Origin: Alkaliphilus metalliredigens QYMF
GTDB lineage: Bacteria > Bacillota > Clostridia > Peptostreptococcales > Natronincolaceae
Length of the DNA stretch: 64,000 nt
Direction: 5' to 3'
NCBI RefSeq assembly: GCF_000016985.1
Contig: NC_009633.1
Location: forward strand, 3,267,539-3,331,538
Part shown: positions 26,262 to 35,391 of the stretch, piece by piece
How positions within the stretch are numbered: the stretch's first letter is position 1
How the letters are laid out: each line of letters starts with the position of its first letter
Program-made: the position numbers and the translations under genes
Notes under the pieces: model-generated
The model's database searches: none
Seen by the model: the letters and a program-made list of their open reading frames with translations, nothing else
Told to the model about the DNA's origin: nothing

Positions 26262-27218
26262 ATGGACATCAAAAAACTACCAAAAGAAATAATCGAAGGA
26301 AGAAGACTGAAACGTGAAGAAGATTTACGTTTTTTCGCTACTGCAAATTTAGAAGAACTTTGTCAAGGTGCTGACAATATTCGTAAAGTATTATGTGGTG
26401 ATGCTGTTAATTTATGTTCTATTATTAATGGAAAAAGTGGCAAATGCAGTGAAAATTGTAAATTCTGTGCCCAAAGTAGCCACCACCATACGGGAATCGA
26501 AGAATATAGTTTTTTAGATACAAATTTGATTGTAGAGGATTGTAAAAAACATGCTAATAAAGGCGTACACCGCTATTCTATTGTAACCGCCGGCCGTGAA
26601 TTAAAAGGAAAAGACTTACAAGTTGCTTGTGATGCTTACAAAAGAATGAAGGAAGAATGTGATATTGATTTGTGTGCTTCACATGGTCTATTATCAGAAG
26701 AAGCTTTTATTGCTTTAAAAGAAAGTGGCGTATCGATGTATCACGAAAATATAGAAACTTCAAAAAGAAATTTTCCTAATATTTGCACAACCCACACATA
26801 TAAAGATAAAATAAATGCAATTAAACTTGCACAAAGATTAGGTTTCAAGGTCTGCTCTGGTGGAATTATTGGAATGGGTGAAACATTTGAAGATCGTTTG
26901 GATATGGCTGTTAGCTTAGCAGAACTAAAGATACAATCCATTCCCATCAATACTTTAATGCCAATTAAAGGAACTACATATGAAGATCTTGAACCCTTAA
27001 CGGAGGATGAAATACTAAGAACTGTAGCGATGTTCCGCTTTATTAATCCAACAGCTAATATTCGATTAGCTGCTGGTAGAAGTCTTATGGAGGATTCCGG
27101 AAGGCGGGCATTCCATGCAGGTGCCAATGCGACCATAACTGGTGACTTATTAACTACATCTGGTAATAATATCGATAAAGACAAAGAAATGCTTACACAG
27201 ATGGGATTTCATCTATAG
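26262..27218 (+). CDS. bioB: Biotin synthase
   Basis: A 318-residue radical-SAM enzyme that inserts sulfur into dethiobiotin. The radical cluster is CSENCKFC followed by AQSSHH, and other BioB marks are GVHRYSIVTAGR, YHENIETSKRNFP, GGIIGMGET, PINTLMPIKGTT and AAGR near the end with TGDLLTTSGN. No other bio genes (bioA, bioD, bioF) are in view; the organism may finish biotin from imported dethiobiotin, which is inference. ATG 26262 follows AGAGG. Confidence 0.94.
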   Translation: MDIKKLPKEIIEGRRLKREEDLRFFATANLEELCQGADNIRKVLCGDAVNLCSIINGKSGKCSENCKFCAQSSHHHTGIEEYSFLDTNLIVEDCKKHANKGVHRYSIVTAGRELKGKDLQVACDAYKRMKEECDIDLCASHGLLSEEAFIALKESGVSMYHENIETSKRNFPNICTTHTYKDKINAIKLAQRLGFKVCSGGIIGMGETFEDRLDMAVSLAELKIQSIPINTLMPIKGTTYEDLEPLTEDEILRTVAMFRFINPTANIRLAAGRSLMEDSGRRAFHAGANATITGDLLTTSGNNIDKDKEMLTQMGFHL

Positions 27219-27546
27219 TTCCCATGATTTCATTTCCAAAATAGTCTCTACCTACATTTGTAGTCCAAATTATGTTTAACAATTCTCCTAAATATTATCT
27301 ACCGCTCACACATGGACATTTTTGATCACATAAGTAGTGTACAGCTTTCTGCATACTAAGAATAAATTCAAGCTAAACACTATAAAGTATACGATGTGTA
27401 TTAAGATATGGTGAATGTTTAACCCTAGAGCAATACCATTAATATCTCCCCCAAGCCCAAATGAATGGATATGAATCCCCTGGTAAATTCCATGTTCAGA
27501 TATCGTAGTAGCGGTTATTCATTGATCTTATAGTGTATTACAAATA
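27219..27546. other. Intergenic region, no gene seen
   Basis: About 330 bp after bioB with stops in all frames and no strong repeat, promoter or RNA motif that I can identify. Confidence 0.5.
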
Positions 27547-27597
27547 AAAGAGCATGAATCATTCAGTTAGAAACTGATATTGATCCATGCTCTTTTA
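27547..27597. terminator. Terminator between bioB and the convergent chemoreceptor gene
   Basis: AAAAGAGCATG pairs with CATGCTCTTTT, extended by ATCA/TGAT, with a roughly 20-nt loop. It can act on both strands. Confidence 0.7.
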
Positions 27598-27736
27598 AAT
27601 TAACATTCTTGTTTTCATCAAATACATTTTCATCATCTATTTGTTATCTTGCTTGTGATTATCTTATCAATCCTTATATATATTTGCCATACTTTTCGAG
27701 AAAAGTGTAGTGTCCCAAGCCTTTTCATTGCATCCG

Positions 27737-29074
27737 CTACTCTTTTACCTGTACTAGTCCCTCTATTGCTATCACATCTCCCTTTGCATTAAATACAGGA
27801 AATTCTGTTATTTCTGCAATACACCTTAACTGATTCTTTCTTAACAGCTCAAGTTTATATTTGGGTTGCTGAACACCCTTTATAGAAAGTTCAGTGTGTA
27901 CCATTCCTTCTTCATTGATAGGGCTATCCGTAATGAATTTCTCAAAATTATCCATAAATTCATCCACAGTATACCCAAGCACATCCTCTACTGATTTTGT
28001 TACATATTCAAAAACACCTTCAATATTGTGTCTATAAAAAATGTAACCATGCTCGCCACTGGTTCCTGCTATATCTTTCAGTTGACTTACAATATGCTTA
28101 GATGCTGCAGTTGATTGCTTAAATAAGTGCTCAGTATTGTCTGATACGGCTTTACTGTTGTTTAAGGTTTTTATAGCCATTTCATCAATATTTTCCGAAG
28201 AGGCTAATATTTCTTCTGTTCCTGCCAGTTGTTCCTCTGTAACACTAGCAATACTCTGTGCAAATTCATTGACTGATTGGATTTCATTTACAATATCATT
28301 AAACTGGTCTTCAACTTCATTTATCGATGTAATCATCTTTTCAAATACTTCATCAGTTTCTTGTACTGACGATTGAACTAAATGCATGTTTTGTTTATTT
28401 GATGCTGTTTCCTCGACTGCTCTCTTAGCTGTATCTTCAACACTTAATACTAAGTTTTCAACATTCTGGGTGGCTCTTTTAACATCTTCGGCTAGTTTTC
28501 TTACTTCTTCCGCTACCACCGCAAAACCTTTACCATGTTCCCCTGCTCTCGCAGCTTCAATAGCTGCATTTAATGCAAGCATGTTTGTTTGGTTCGCAAT
28601 ATTTTCTATCACCAAAATAACATCTTTGATTTCCGAAGCTGACTTTCCAACTTCTAGTATTGTATCCGATAGTGATTCCATTGAATTCATAACAAGACCA
28701 ACATTTTCATCGATCTTTTTCATCGAACCTTTACCTTGCTGTGATGTTTCAACCATATTTGTTGTTTTACTTCTACCATTTTCGCTTTTTTGTGATGTCC
28801 TCTCTATAATTTCAGAAAGTTTCATAATGTTAGTTGTAATTTCTTCTGTCCCTTTTATAAATTCTTTTATTGTGCTCACTAACTCATCCATAGCTACAGA
28901 TTGATTTCGAGCTGTGCTATCCATCTCATTTGTTGATTCCTTTGTGGAGCTGACTATTTGGTTAATTTCAACTATAATTTGTGTCATTTGATCTAACAAC
29001 TCTTTGATCCTATTGTCCTTTTCAACGATAATTGAATCCTTCTCCCGATTCTTTCTACCTAATATTTTAAACAT
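27737..29074 (-). CDS. Soluble methyl-accepting chemotaxis protein with C-terminal PAS domain
   Basis: 445 residues with no transmembrane helix. The signalling coiled coil occupies most of residues 20-330 with the tip [44 protein letters not shown]-like domain (about 345-445: [32 protein letters not shown]) lies at the C-terminus, reversed from the usual order. It would sense an internal signal such as redox state or a small ligand. ATG 29074 follows AGGAGAAGAGG. A c-di-GMP riboswitch lies about 440 bp upstream on the same strand, separated by decayed sequence. Confidence 0.87.
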   Translation of the reverse strand: MFKILGRKNREKDSIIVEKDNRIKELLDQMTQIIVEINQIVSSTKESTNEMDSTARNQSVAMDELVSTIKEFIKGTEEITTNIMKLSEIIERTSQKSENGRSKTTNMVETSQQGKGSMKKIDENVGLVMNSMESLSDTILEVGKSASEIKDVILVIENIANQTNMLALNAAIEAARAGEHGKGFAVVAEEVRKLAEDVKRATQNVENLVLSVEDTAKRAVEETASNKQNMHLVQSSVQETDEVFEKMITSINEVEDQFNDIVNEIQSVNEFAQSIASVTEEQLAGTEEILASSENIDEMAIKTLNNSKAVSDNTEHLFKQSTAASKHIVSQLKDIAGTSGEHGYIFYRHNIEGVFEYVTKSVEDVLGYTVDEFMDNFEKFITDSPINEEGMVHTELSIKGVQQPKYKLELLRKNQLRCIAEITEFPVFNAKGDVIAIEGLVQVKE

Positions 29075-29242
29075 GTTTTCCTCTTCTCCTTTTATAATTC
29101 CTCTATGCTAATACTTTCTACCTAATATTTAAAATCCCTTCTTTTCTGTCATTATTTGTTGTATTTTCACGATTGCTGTACATTGTGGATATGATGGACA
29201 ACTTATAGTGCTGAGTACTTTTTTCTCATCTGACCATGGATC

Positions 29243-29497
29243 TTAAGTTTCAATCCTCAGCATTTCATCATTAGTTGCATCCACTGATTCTTTTAAACTT
29301 TCAAAAATACCTGGACCTAGGCCCATTCTCTCCACTGCATTGCTTATACCATTAAATTTACCAATGGAGTGCATCATAATTTAAAGACCTTATCTTCACT
29401 AGACTCAATTATATTTTTTCATTAAAAAGTACCCGATCTCTAAAGGGAGGCCAGGTGTCTCAATACATAAATACTCACAAAGCATATTGGTTTTCAT
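29243..29497 (-). pseudogene. Decayed coding region after the c-di-GMP riboswitch
   Basis: Two short reading stretches in different frames look coding: MKTNMLCEYLCIETPGLPLE followed by ten residues from 29497, and GISNAVERMGLGPGIFESLK with flanking residues ending at 29243. Neither is a protein I can name. They begin about 20 nt past the riboswitch, so they may be remains of its original target. Confidence 0.35.
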
Positions 29498-29514
29498 GCT
29501 TTCGAGTTTGTATT

Positions 29515-29601
29515 TCGGCAACCTGGCAATCATAGGAATGATGTTTTCCCTTATATCCATAGCTTTGCGTCCTTATTTTTCAATAAGTTTGCCCTTATCA
29601 A
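29515..29601 (-). ncRNA. c-di-GMP-I (GEMM) riboswitch
   Basis: The minus strand carries AAGGGCAAAC, then a hairpin, GGACGCAAAGCTATGG, and later GATTGCCAGGTTGCC; these are the conserved segments of the GEMM aptamer in the right order and spacing. No clear terminator follows. The target is either the decayed region or the chemoreceptor gene 440 bp downstream. Confidence 0.82.
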
Positions 29602-30109
29602 TATTGATTTATCTCAGTAACCATAGCTTCGTTACATTGTTTAGCAGGGTAAAGAAGTTGAACCACAACTTCTTCTGCATTGAAGCTCTTTTAAAGGCCC
29701 ATGTGCCTTGTTCCAGAAATATTTCGAAGCAGAACTGAATTCACGAGTTTCATTAAATATTTCATTACTCACATTAATTAAATTATCTCAATTACCATGT
29801 TTATAATATAGTTTCTTAGTGGGATTACATAACTAATCATGTGATAAAACTAAACTTTCTCAATAGGTGAATTTTATTGTTTAACATACTGCTGTAATAA
29901 CAACCTTATTTCTCCTCATAAGTTAAATTTTCAAGATATCTCTCTTGAAATCCTAGGACCGTAGACTCATTACATGAATTACATATGTTTTTGCGATAAA
30001 TTTCTAGTATTTATGACATTTATTTCCGAGTGTTTGTAAAATTTATTTTATTAAAGTTACATCTAATTATAGAAAAAATAAAAGTGGCACTATTTTTGAT
30101 GAAACATAA
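29602..30109. other. Intergenic AT-rich stretch
   Basis: No gene was found. One clear hairpin occurs at 29652-29674 (AAGAAGTTG and CAACTTCTT, 5-nt loop), just upstream of the riboswitch; the rest shows no feature that I can support. Confidence 0.4.
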
Positions 30110-30149
30110 AAAATACACCCTCCGATTCTTCCCATAGAGTGTATTTTTC
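30110..30149 (-). terminator. Terminator beyond the tRNA-Thr fragment
   Basis: AAAAATACAC and GTGTATTTTT form the stem around a 19-20 nt loop, on the minus strand downstream of the dynamin-like gene and tRNA fragment. Confidence 0.65.
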
Positions 30150-30159
30150 AATCTTTTAA

Positions 30160-30192
30160 TAGAGCTGGCGAGCGGAATTGAACCACCGACCT
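30160..30192 (-). pseudogene. 3' fragment of a tRNA-Thr gene
   Basis: About 33 bp on the minus strand hold a T arm with loop TTCAATT and the acceptor strand CGCCAGC, discriminator T and CTA in place of CCA. CGCCAGCTCCA is the usual 3' end of clostridial tRNA-Thr. The 5' half (acceptor, D and anticodon arms) is missing; instead the dynamin-like gene ends 7 bp away. This is the footprint expected of an attachment site for an element that uses tRNA 3' ends. Confidence 0.7.
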
Positions 30193-30198
30193 TTTCCC

Positions 30199-31959
30199 TC
30201 AAACCATCACTTCTAACGCCTCTATTTCCCCTTCTATTTTTCTTAATTCTACTTTTCTGTCCTGATAGAATTCAATTTCCTTCTGTATATGACTATCTTC
30301 CTTTGTCTTCAATTCCTTTGTTTTATCAATAATAGTCATCAGATCATCAACAGTAGAGTTAATATATTCTTGAAAAGTTCTCTCAAAAATATACTTACTG
30401 TCCTTAATCTTACATGTATAGTCCCATTTTAAATTGTTACCATTCTTCTCTATCTCATTATCCACTCTATTTAATGTATCTGATATGATTTTTCTATTTC
30501 TAATGCTCCTAGGAAGGACAAACATAAAATCCTTCAATTTTGGAGTAAGGAAAGGAGCACTGGATGAGCCAAACTTAAAATAGAAGGTATCCCTATCAAT
30601 CAAATGAAACTCATCAACTGGTTGTACAATTTTTGTTTTAAATAAATCATAGGTTATATTATTGATTTCAACTATAACTTCATTTAACTTATCCCTAAGT
30701 CTAGACGTTATTTCTTCGTAGGATTGTCTAATTACAACCTCCTGTTGGCTATTCCAGTCGTTATATGCCTTTTCTATTTCAAGTTCTAACCGTTGATTTA
30801 GTAACTGTGATAATTCTTTTGAATGGATGTGTTTATTGCCTTTAGCTGCTTGGCTAATCTTATTTATTATATTTTTAGTTTGCTGTACCTTAAATTCCTC
30901 CAAGTTTTTCTCAAAACTTTTTATTATTTCTTCTAATTCAATCTCCACCATCACTTGGACTTCTTTTTTCATAGACATTGTCTCCTGCAACCTATTTTTA
31001 AATGCATTGACTTTTTCCTCTATCACTTCGATATCGCTGATTAATATATTTGTCTTAAAATCCAAATGCTGATATAAAGCACTAACTATTTCTATGAGTT
31101 TATTTCCATAGCTTTTCATTAAATATGTTTCTTTATCTTTTAGTAGAAACCTATACAATGTATCTTCAAACTTATTAATACCACTTCTATTGATTTTATC
31201 AAAATCCCCTTGCACTTTCCCTTCAAGGGCTAGTTTTGCTGAAACTGGATAAATCCTTGGCTCTATCCCAATTGTCTCTGCAATAACTTCTTTAGAAAAA
31301 TGGAGACTCTCTTCTACTTCTGCTTGGGATAAATAGTCCACTTTATTTTGGAGGAAGAAAATCTTATCTATATACTTTTTTACTTGTGATAATAACCCGA
31401 TCTCTGCTTCTCCCACTGGTGTATCAGCAGACATCACTAAGATTACAGCATTGGCTTCTGATAAATAGTTATATGCTGCTTCTGTATTATGTTTATAAGT
31501 AGAACCTATTCCTGGGGTGTCGATTAATACTAAACCATTTTCCAGCACTTCAGCAGGTAAGTATACCTCAACCTGTTTTACCTTCTTTTTGTTTTCAGGA
31601 TTCTTTTGCTCTGAGATATACTCCCCAATAGAATTTATATCTACACTTTTCTCCAAATCTCCTTGGAAAATAATCTTAGCTTGTGGCTTATTACCATACT
31701 TTATTTTGGTAGTAATAGCTGTTATAGGTACTACTCCTGTAGGAAGTATTTCTTTTCCTATAAAATAATTTAATATGGTAGTTTTTCCTCTTTTAAATTG
31801 ACCCATCACCGCCACATGAAATTCCAATTCCTCTACCCGATTCAATAGATCTCCACATTTCTTCACCCCAAGACTATAATCAAGATCCCTAGCTATAGCT
31901 TCCATATTTCTAAGATGATTAACATACAACTTCATGCTTTTATTAAAATCCTTCAGCAT
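30199..31959 (-). CDS. Dynamin-like GTPase
   Basis: 586 residues. The N-terminal GTPase domain has P-loop GQFKRGKTTIL, switch Thr in VPITAITT, DTPGIGS and NKVD. A long helical stalk follows with strong coiled-coil character (about 300-450). No transmembrane paddle is obvious, though residues near 480-500 (FLTPKLKDFMFVLP) are more hydrophobic. Bacterial members act in membrane stress, fusion or phage defence; here no partner gene adjoins. Start ATG 31959 follows GAGGTG; an ATG 24 bp earlier lacks a site. The tRNA fragment at its 3' end suggests import with a mobile element. Confidence 0.82.
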   Translation of the reverse strand: MLKDFNKSMKLYVNHLRNMEAIARDLDYSLGVKKCGDLLNRVEELEFHVAVMGQFKRGKTTILNYFIGKEILPTGVVPITAITTKIKYGNKPQAKIIFQGDLEKSVDINSIGEYISEQKNPENKKKVKQVEVYLPAEVLENGLVLIDTPGIGSTYKHNTEAAYNYLSEANAVILVMSADTPVGEAEIGLLSQVKKYIDKIFFLQNKVDYLSQAEVEESLHFSKEVIAETIGIEPRIYPVSAKLALEGKVQGDFDKINRSGINKFEDTLYRFLLKDKETYLMKSYGNKLIEIVSALYQHLDFKTNILISDIEVIEEKVNAFKNRLQETMSMKKEVQVMVEIELEEIIKSFEKNLEEFKVQQTKNIINKISQAAKGNKHIHSKELSQLLNQRLELEIEKAYNDWNSQQEVVIRQSYEEITSRLRDKLNEVIVEINNITYDLFKTKIVQPVDEFHLIDRDTFYFKFGSSSAPFLTPKLKDFMFVLPRSIRNRKIISDTLNRVDNEIEKNGNNLKWDYTCKIKDSKYIFERTFQEYINSTVDDLMTIIDKTKELKTKEDSHIQKEIEFYQDRKVELRKIEGEIEALEVMV

Positions 31960-32112
31960 TCTATTCACCTCAATATCTATCATTTAGACTGTGCTTTCAT
32001 TTCATCTTCCTTTATAACATGCTCCTTTTTGCTTAATTTCATCACTCTATCCTGTGAAAGATATTTTAATAACACAGAGTGTTTTATCACTCCCTTCAAA
32101 GTTTTCTATATG

Positions 32113-32138
32113 AAAAAACGACCCCAAAGGAGTCGTTT
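32113..32138 (-). terminator. Terminator after mgtE
   Basis: AACGACTCC and GGGGTCGTT with a TTT loop, then TTTT on the minus strand, 11 bp past the stop. It resembles the riboswitch terminator upstream of the same gene. Confidence 0.85.
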
Positions 32139-32148
32139 AATTAGCTTC

Positions 32149-33516
32149 CTATAAAAGATATCCTAGGAACTGATTCACTAACACAAAATAAATTAATAAT
32201 CCTGAAATATCCTTAATGGTTGTAATGATTGGATCCGCTCCTGCAGCTTGATCAACCCCCAGCTTTAATAGCATAAAAGGAATCAAGAACCCCAAGGCTG
32301 TTGCTAATGTCATTGTAATGGCTAATGCTAGTCCTACTGCGATTCCTAATTCAGGAATCCCTTGCCATACTGATGCAATAATTCCTGTGGCAACCCCTAT
32401 CAATGCTCCCATACTTAATCCCACCAGTGTTTCTTTTCTTAAATGGTCTAAGAACTTCCTTGTGTTAATATGTCCTAGAATTACGCCGCGAGCAAAGATG
32501 GTAGAAGATTGTGTTCCAGCATTTCCTCCCATATCCATAATGACTGGGATAAAAATAGCTACAGCTGCGATGGCCTCTAGGGACTCTTCAAATGCACCAA
32601 TCACCACTCCCGCCATTAATCCACCGAACATGGTGATTAATAAAAATGGCAGTCGTACCTTCCAAATTTGAAAGACTGATCCGGTAACCAATCGTGCACT
32701 TCTGTCAGATTCTAATCTATTAAAATCTGCTAAACCTGCTTTATCAAAGATATCCTCTGTTGTTTCTTCTTCCAAAATATCCATGGCATCATCAATTGTA
32801 ATGATCCCGACTAATCTATTTTCATTATCCACCACCGGTAATGCCAGTAGGTCTAGTTCTTGTAATGTTCGTGCCACTTCTTCCTGGTCTGTACTAGTTG
32901 ATGCTTTAATCACTTTTTGGTGCATAATATTTTCAAGTATATCCTCCGGTGACGCCATCACAAGCTCTCTCAAGGAAAGTACACCTTCCAGTTTTCTACT
33001 GTCATCGGTGATGTAAATTGTATAGATGGTTTCCTTTTCTTTTGCATTGGCTCGTACCTTCTCTAGTGCCTCTCCAGCGGTGTAGCTTCTTTTTAATCGT
33101 ACATATTCTGTTGTCATGATTCTACCTGCTGTTTCTTCTTCATACCCCATTAGCAGTGCTGTTTCTTTCCGCTCCTCTGGTGACAGGGAATCCACTAGCT
33201 TTTTTGTTACCTTAGCAGGTAATTCATCCAGTAATCTAACACGATCATCTGGAGCTAATTCAGAAATGATCTCAATCACCCGTTCTTCTGTAAAGGATGC
33301 TAATAATTTTTGTTGTAAATGTGTATCAAGTTGTTCAAAAATCTCTAATGCTTTGTCCTTGGATAATAAACGGTAAACAATGGCTTGCTCTTCAGAAGAC
33401 AACTCCCTAATCACATTTAATATCTCAATGACTTCAGCATCACTGAGTAGTTTTTTTAATGACTCCATCTCTCTATTTTCCAGATGAGTCCAAATGGTAT
33501 TTTTGAATATTTCCAT
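32149..33516 (-). CDS. mgtE: Mg2+ transporter MgtE
   Basis: 455 residues with the full MgtE layout: N-domain superhelix (about 1-130, EEQAIVYRLLSKDKALEIFEQL), two CBS domains (about 135-255, ETAGRIMTTEYVRLK and VVDNENRLVGIITIDDAMDILEEE), a plug helix, and five C-terminal membrane helices with GGNAGTQSST, the Mg2+ pore signature. ATG 33516 follows GGAGGGATT. Upstream is an M-box riboswitch with an intrinsic terminator, so expression should fall when Mg2+ is plentiful. Confidence 0.95.
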   Translation of the reverse strand: MEIFKNTIWTHLENREMESLKKLLSDAEVIEILNVIRELSSEEQAIVYRLLSKDKALEIFEQLDTHLQQKLLASFTEERVIEIISELAPDDRVRLLDELPAKVTKKLVDSLSPEERKETALLMGYEEETAGRIMTTEYVRLKRSYTAGEALEKVRANAKEKETIYTIYITDDSRKLEGVLSLRELVMASPEDILENIMHQKVIKASTSTDQEEVARTLQELDLLALPVVDNENRLVGIITIDDAMDILEEETTEDIFDKAGLADFNRLESDRSARLVTGSVFQIWKVRLPFLLITMFGGLMAGVVIGAFEESLEAIAAVAIFIPVIMDMGGNAGTQSSTIFARGVILGHINTRKFLDHLRKETLVGLSMGALIGVATGIIASVWQGIPELGIAVGLALAITMTLATALGFLIPFMLLKLGVDQAAGADPIITTIKDISGLLIYFVLVNQFLGYLL

Positions 33517-33636
33517 GATAATCCCTCCGATTTCATTCTAGTTTTTAACTTTTTACATTTCTTTATACATCGCCTACCCCACCAGGGGACATCACTATCA
33601 ACTTCCATTTAAACTCACCTCCTCAATTTAAAGCAA

Positions 33637-33662
33637 TAAAAAAACGACTCCCAGGAGTCGTT
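33637..33662 (-). terminator. Intrinsic terminator of the M-box expression platform
   Basis: AACGACTCC and GGAGTCGTT with a 2-nt loop, then TTTTTTTATT on the minus strand, between the M-box aptamer and mgtE. It would form when Mg2+ is bound. Confidence 0.88.
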
Positions 33663-33767
33663 ATAGTCACATTTAAACAAAGGTATGTATACTTCTCATA
33701 CCTAAGCATTCAAAAAAGTTTCCATTTAATCAACGAAATCAATCATCATTAAAAAAAGGGTTACGTC

Positions 33768-33945
33768 TATGAATATTGCTCTATTAACTCCTCGTACTGG
33801 TTTTAGCACTAAATGACGTAGATTCAAGTAATTGAATCAGCTATCTTAAGCAGACCTTAATCCGATCATGCCTGTTCTACCCATTGGCGTCTCTCGACAT
33901 TTTTGGGCAATAGCCTGTGTTCATTTAGGAGCCTCTCCTAACAAG
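33768..33945 (-). ncRNA. M-box (ykoK) Mg2+ riboswitch
   Basis: Conserved M-box segments appear in order on the minus strand: GTTAGGAGAGGCTCCTAAAT, GCTATTGCCC, TGTCGAGAGACGCCAATGGG and TAGAACAGGC, followed by a long helical region. The gene downstream is mgtE and the platform is a terminator at 33637-33662. Confidence 0.92.
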
Positions 33946-34227
33946 TTATTTTGTTTTCATTTCTTGTTCATTATAAAGTCAATCCATTTCTTTGTCAAGA
34001 AGAAATGTTTCCTACTTTTATGAAATTTATAACTTACTCGCAACTTTAAACTACAATTCCTTTGTAATCATACTATTCACTTTTGAATTTTTCTTATGCT
34101 CTTTTAAAACAACTTTTAATACATGTCTTTCAATTTTCCTCACGAAAGTCGTCCACTAAAACTCTTTGCTTTCAAATAGAGATGCTAGATATGATTCCAA
34201 ATAACATGACCTACCTTTGGATTGTTA
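33946..34227. other. Intergenic region upstream of the M-box
   Basis: It should contain the mgtE promoter on the minus strand; no convincing -35/-10 pair was identified and no gene is visible. Confidence 0.4.
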
Positions 34228-34608
34228 TTATTCTGCTGCTACCCTCTTAATAAATGAAGGCATTAATAATATAGAGGCAGTAATGATAAGATTAATTGTT
34301 CGTTCAGTTCTTTTAGCCGGCACTACATTGAGTGGAGTAATGCGATGACTCTCGTAAGGGTTTCTTAGCTATCCTACGAAAGTTCCTAAATCATTTAAAG
34401 TAACTTCACTATAAATCTTATTTTGCTCCTTTAGAAAATAGAAATAGAGTTTCAATGCGTAGCAATAGGTCTTTTGAGTATTGATGCTTCTACCAGTATT
34501 ATCAATATACTTGAGATACTTTATTGCCGGTATAACTGGTTCACCTTTATCATCAATTAATATGTATCTTACTTTAGTATTTTCTATTATTACTTGTTGT
34601 ACCTTCAC
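34228..34608 (-). pseudogene. N-terminal fragment of a tyrosine integrase with a nonsense codon
   Basis: Reading starts at GTG 34608 after AAAGGAG and shows the SAM-like core-binding fold of a phage-type integrase (SINTQKTYCYALKLYFYFLK). An in-frame TAG at 34366-34368 stands where relatives have Trp (FVG-stop-LRNP); the same frame then continues (RTERTINLIITA) to TAA at 34228. The catalytic domain is gone, so no recombinase activity is expected. Confidence 0.75.
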
Positions 34609-35059
34609 AGCTTATCTCCTTTTCTTTTATTGTTATTCACTTGCCCGTAGGGTTTATATTATACTATCAATACTAATAAAATAAAGTCCTTTTAATAATT
34701 CCAGCATGATCAAAAACACCAGTAGATTAGGGGTATATTAAACCATTTATCCTACTGATATTTTACTATAGATAATGTTCGTTTAAAGAAAGTGGAACGT
34801 CAGTTGGGGGATGAAAGACCTGGAAGAATGCCCCGTAATCGGAACAGTCTGTTTTCCCCCGGCCCCCCTCAATCAAACAGTTTGTGGAAGGAGCGATAGC
34901 CAAGACCCGTGAGTTACAATCTTTTGTTGGAATAAATGAAGGAGGCATGACTTATTTTGTGAAACAAAAGTGTCCTTCTAGATGAATGAATGGAGACAAA
35001 TGGTTGTGGACCCCAGAGGCCTTTAGTCTTTAGGGTGAGTGGCGGGAATAAAAACAAAG
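34609..35059. other. Unassigned block, GC-richer centre
   Basis: Between the dead integrase and a strong hairpin. About 34790-35040 has more G and C than its surroundings, with runs such as CCCCCGGCCCCCC. Short frames (for example QFVEGAIAKTRELQSFVGIN on the plus strand) are open but have no start and no family that I recognise. Probably degraded mobile-element DNA. Confidence 0.3.
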
Positions 35060-35097
35060 GACACAGAGGGTTGCCGGTTAAAGCAACTCTCTGTGTC
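35060..35097 (-). terminator. Strong hairpin terminator
   Basis: GACACAGAGGGTTGC and GCAACTCTCTGTGTC form a 15-bp stem with one mismatch, followed by CCTTTGTTTTT on the minus strand. It begins at the stop of the 67-residue frame. Confidence 0.75.
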
Positions 35098-35300
35098 TAC
35101 AATATGCTAGTATATTTATATACCTTATCTATTTTTATAGCTTCTTGAGTTATAGCTTTTCCCTTCCACCTGATCTTGAAAATGATCTTACCTTCCTGAT
35201 CCTTTGCTTTTTTTGTTCTTCGTCTCTCTATCTCATCATTTCTAACTCTGCTGACCTGTGTATTTTTGAAACCATCGATATCCTCCATCAATGGTTTCAA
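35097..35300 (-). pseudogene. Probable gene remnant, basic C-terminal segment
   Basis: A 67-residue frame from TTG 35300 (MEDIDGFKNTQVSRVRNDEI, then RWKGKAITQEAIKIDKVYKY) with no good ribosome-binding site. Upstream the same frame looks coding but is broken by stops. A terminator directly after the stop codon supports a once-real gene. Family not recognised; location beside an integrase fragment suggests an element remnant. Confidence 0.35.
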
Positions 35301-35391
35301 ATTTTGTCGGAAGGCTTTTCAAAAGATTCTTTTGATCTTCAATGTTATGACTTTAATCCTAACAAACTAACAGAGTATAAACCTCTTCCTC

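Noticed and set aside
29602-29660. Possible second, tandem GEMM aptamer (AACGAAGCTATGG resembles the core)
   Set aside because: Only one of the conserved segments is present; the GTAAC/GTTAC pairing nearby is a simple hairpin.
30160-30192. Functional tRNA gene
   Set aside because: Only the T arm and acceptor 3' strand exist and the terminal triplet is CTA; no D or anticodon arm lies upstream.
33768-33945. T-box or other aminoacyl leader upstream of mgtE
   Set aside because: The conserved segments fit the M-box throughout, and mgtE is a classic M-box target.
34766-34948. 60-codon open frame on the minus strand in the GC-richer block
   Set aside because: No start signal and no recognisable family; the opposite strand is equally open. 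Treated as unassigned DNA.
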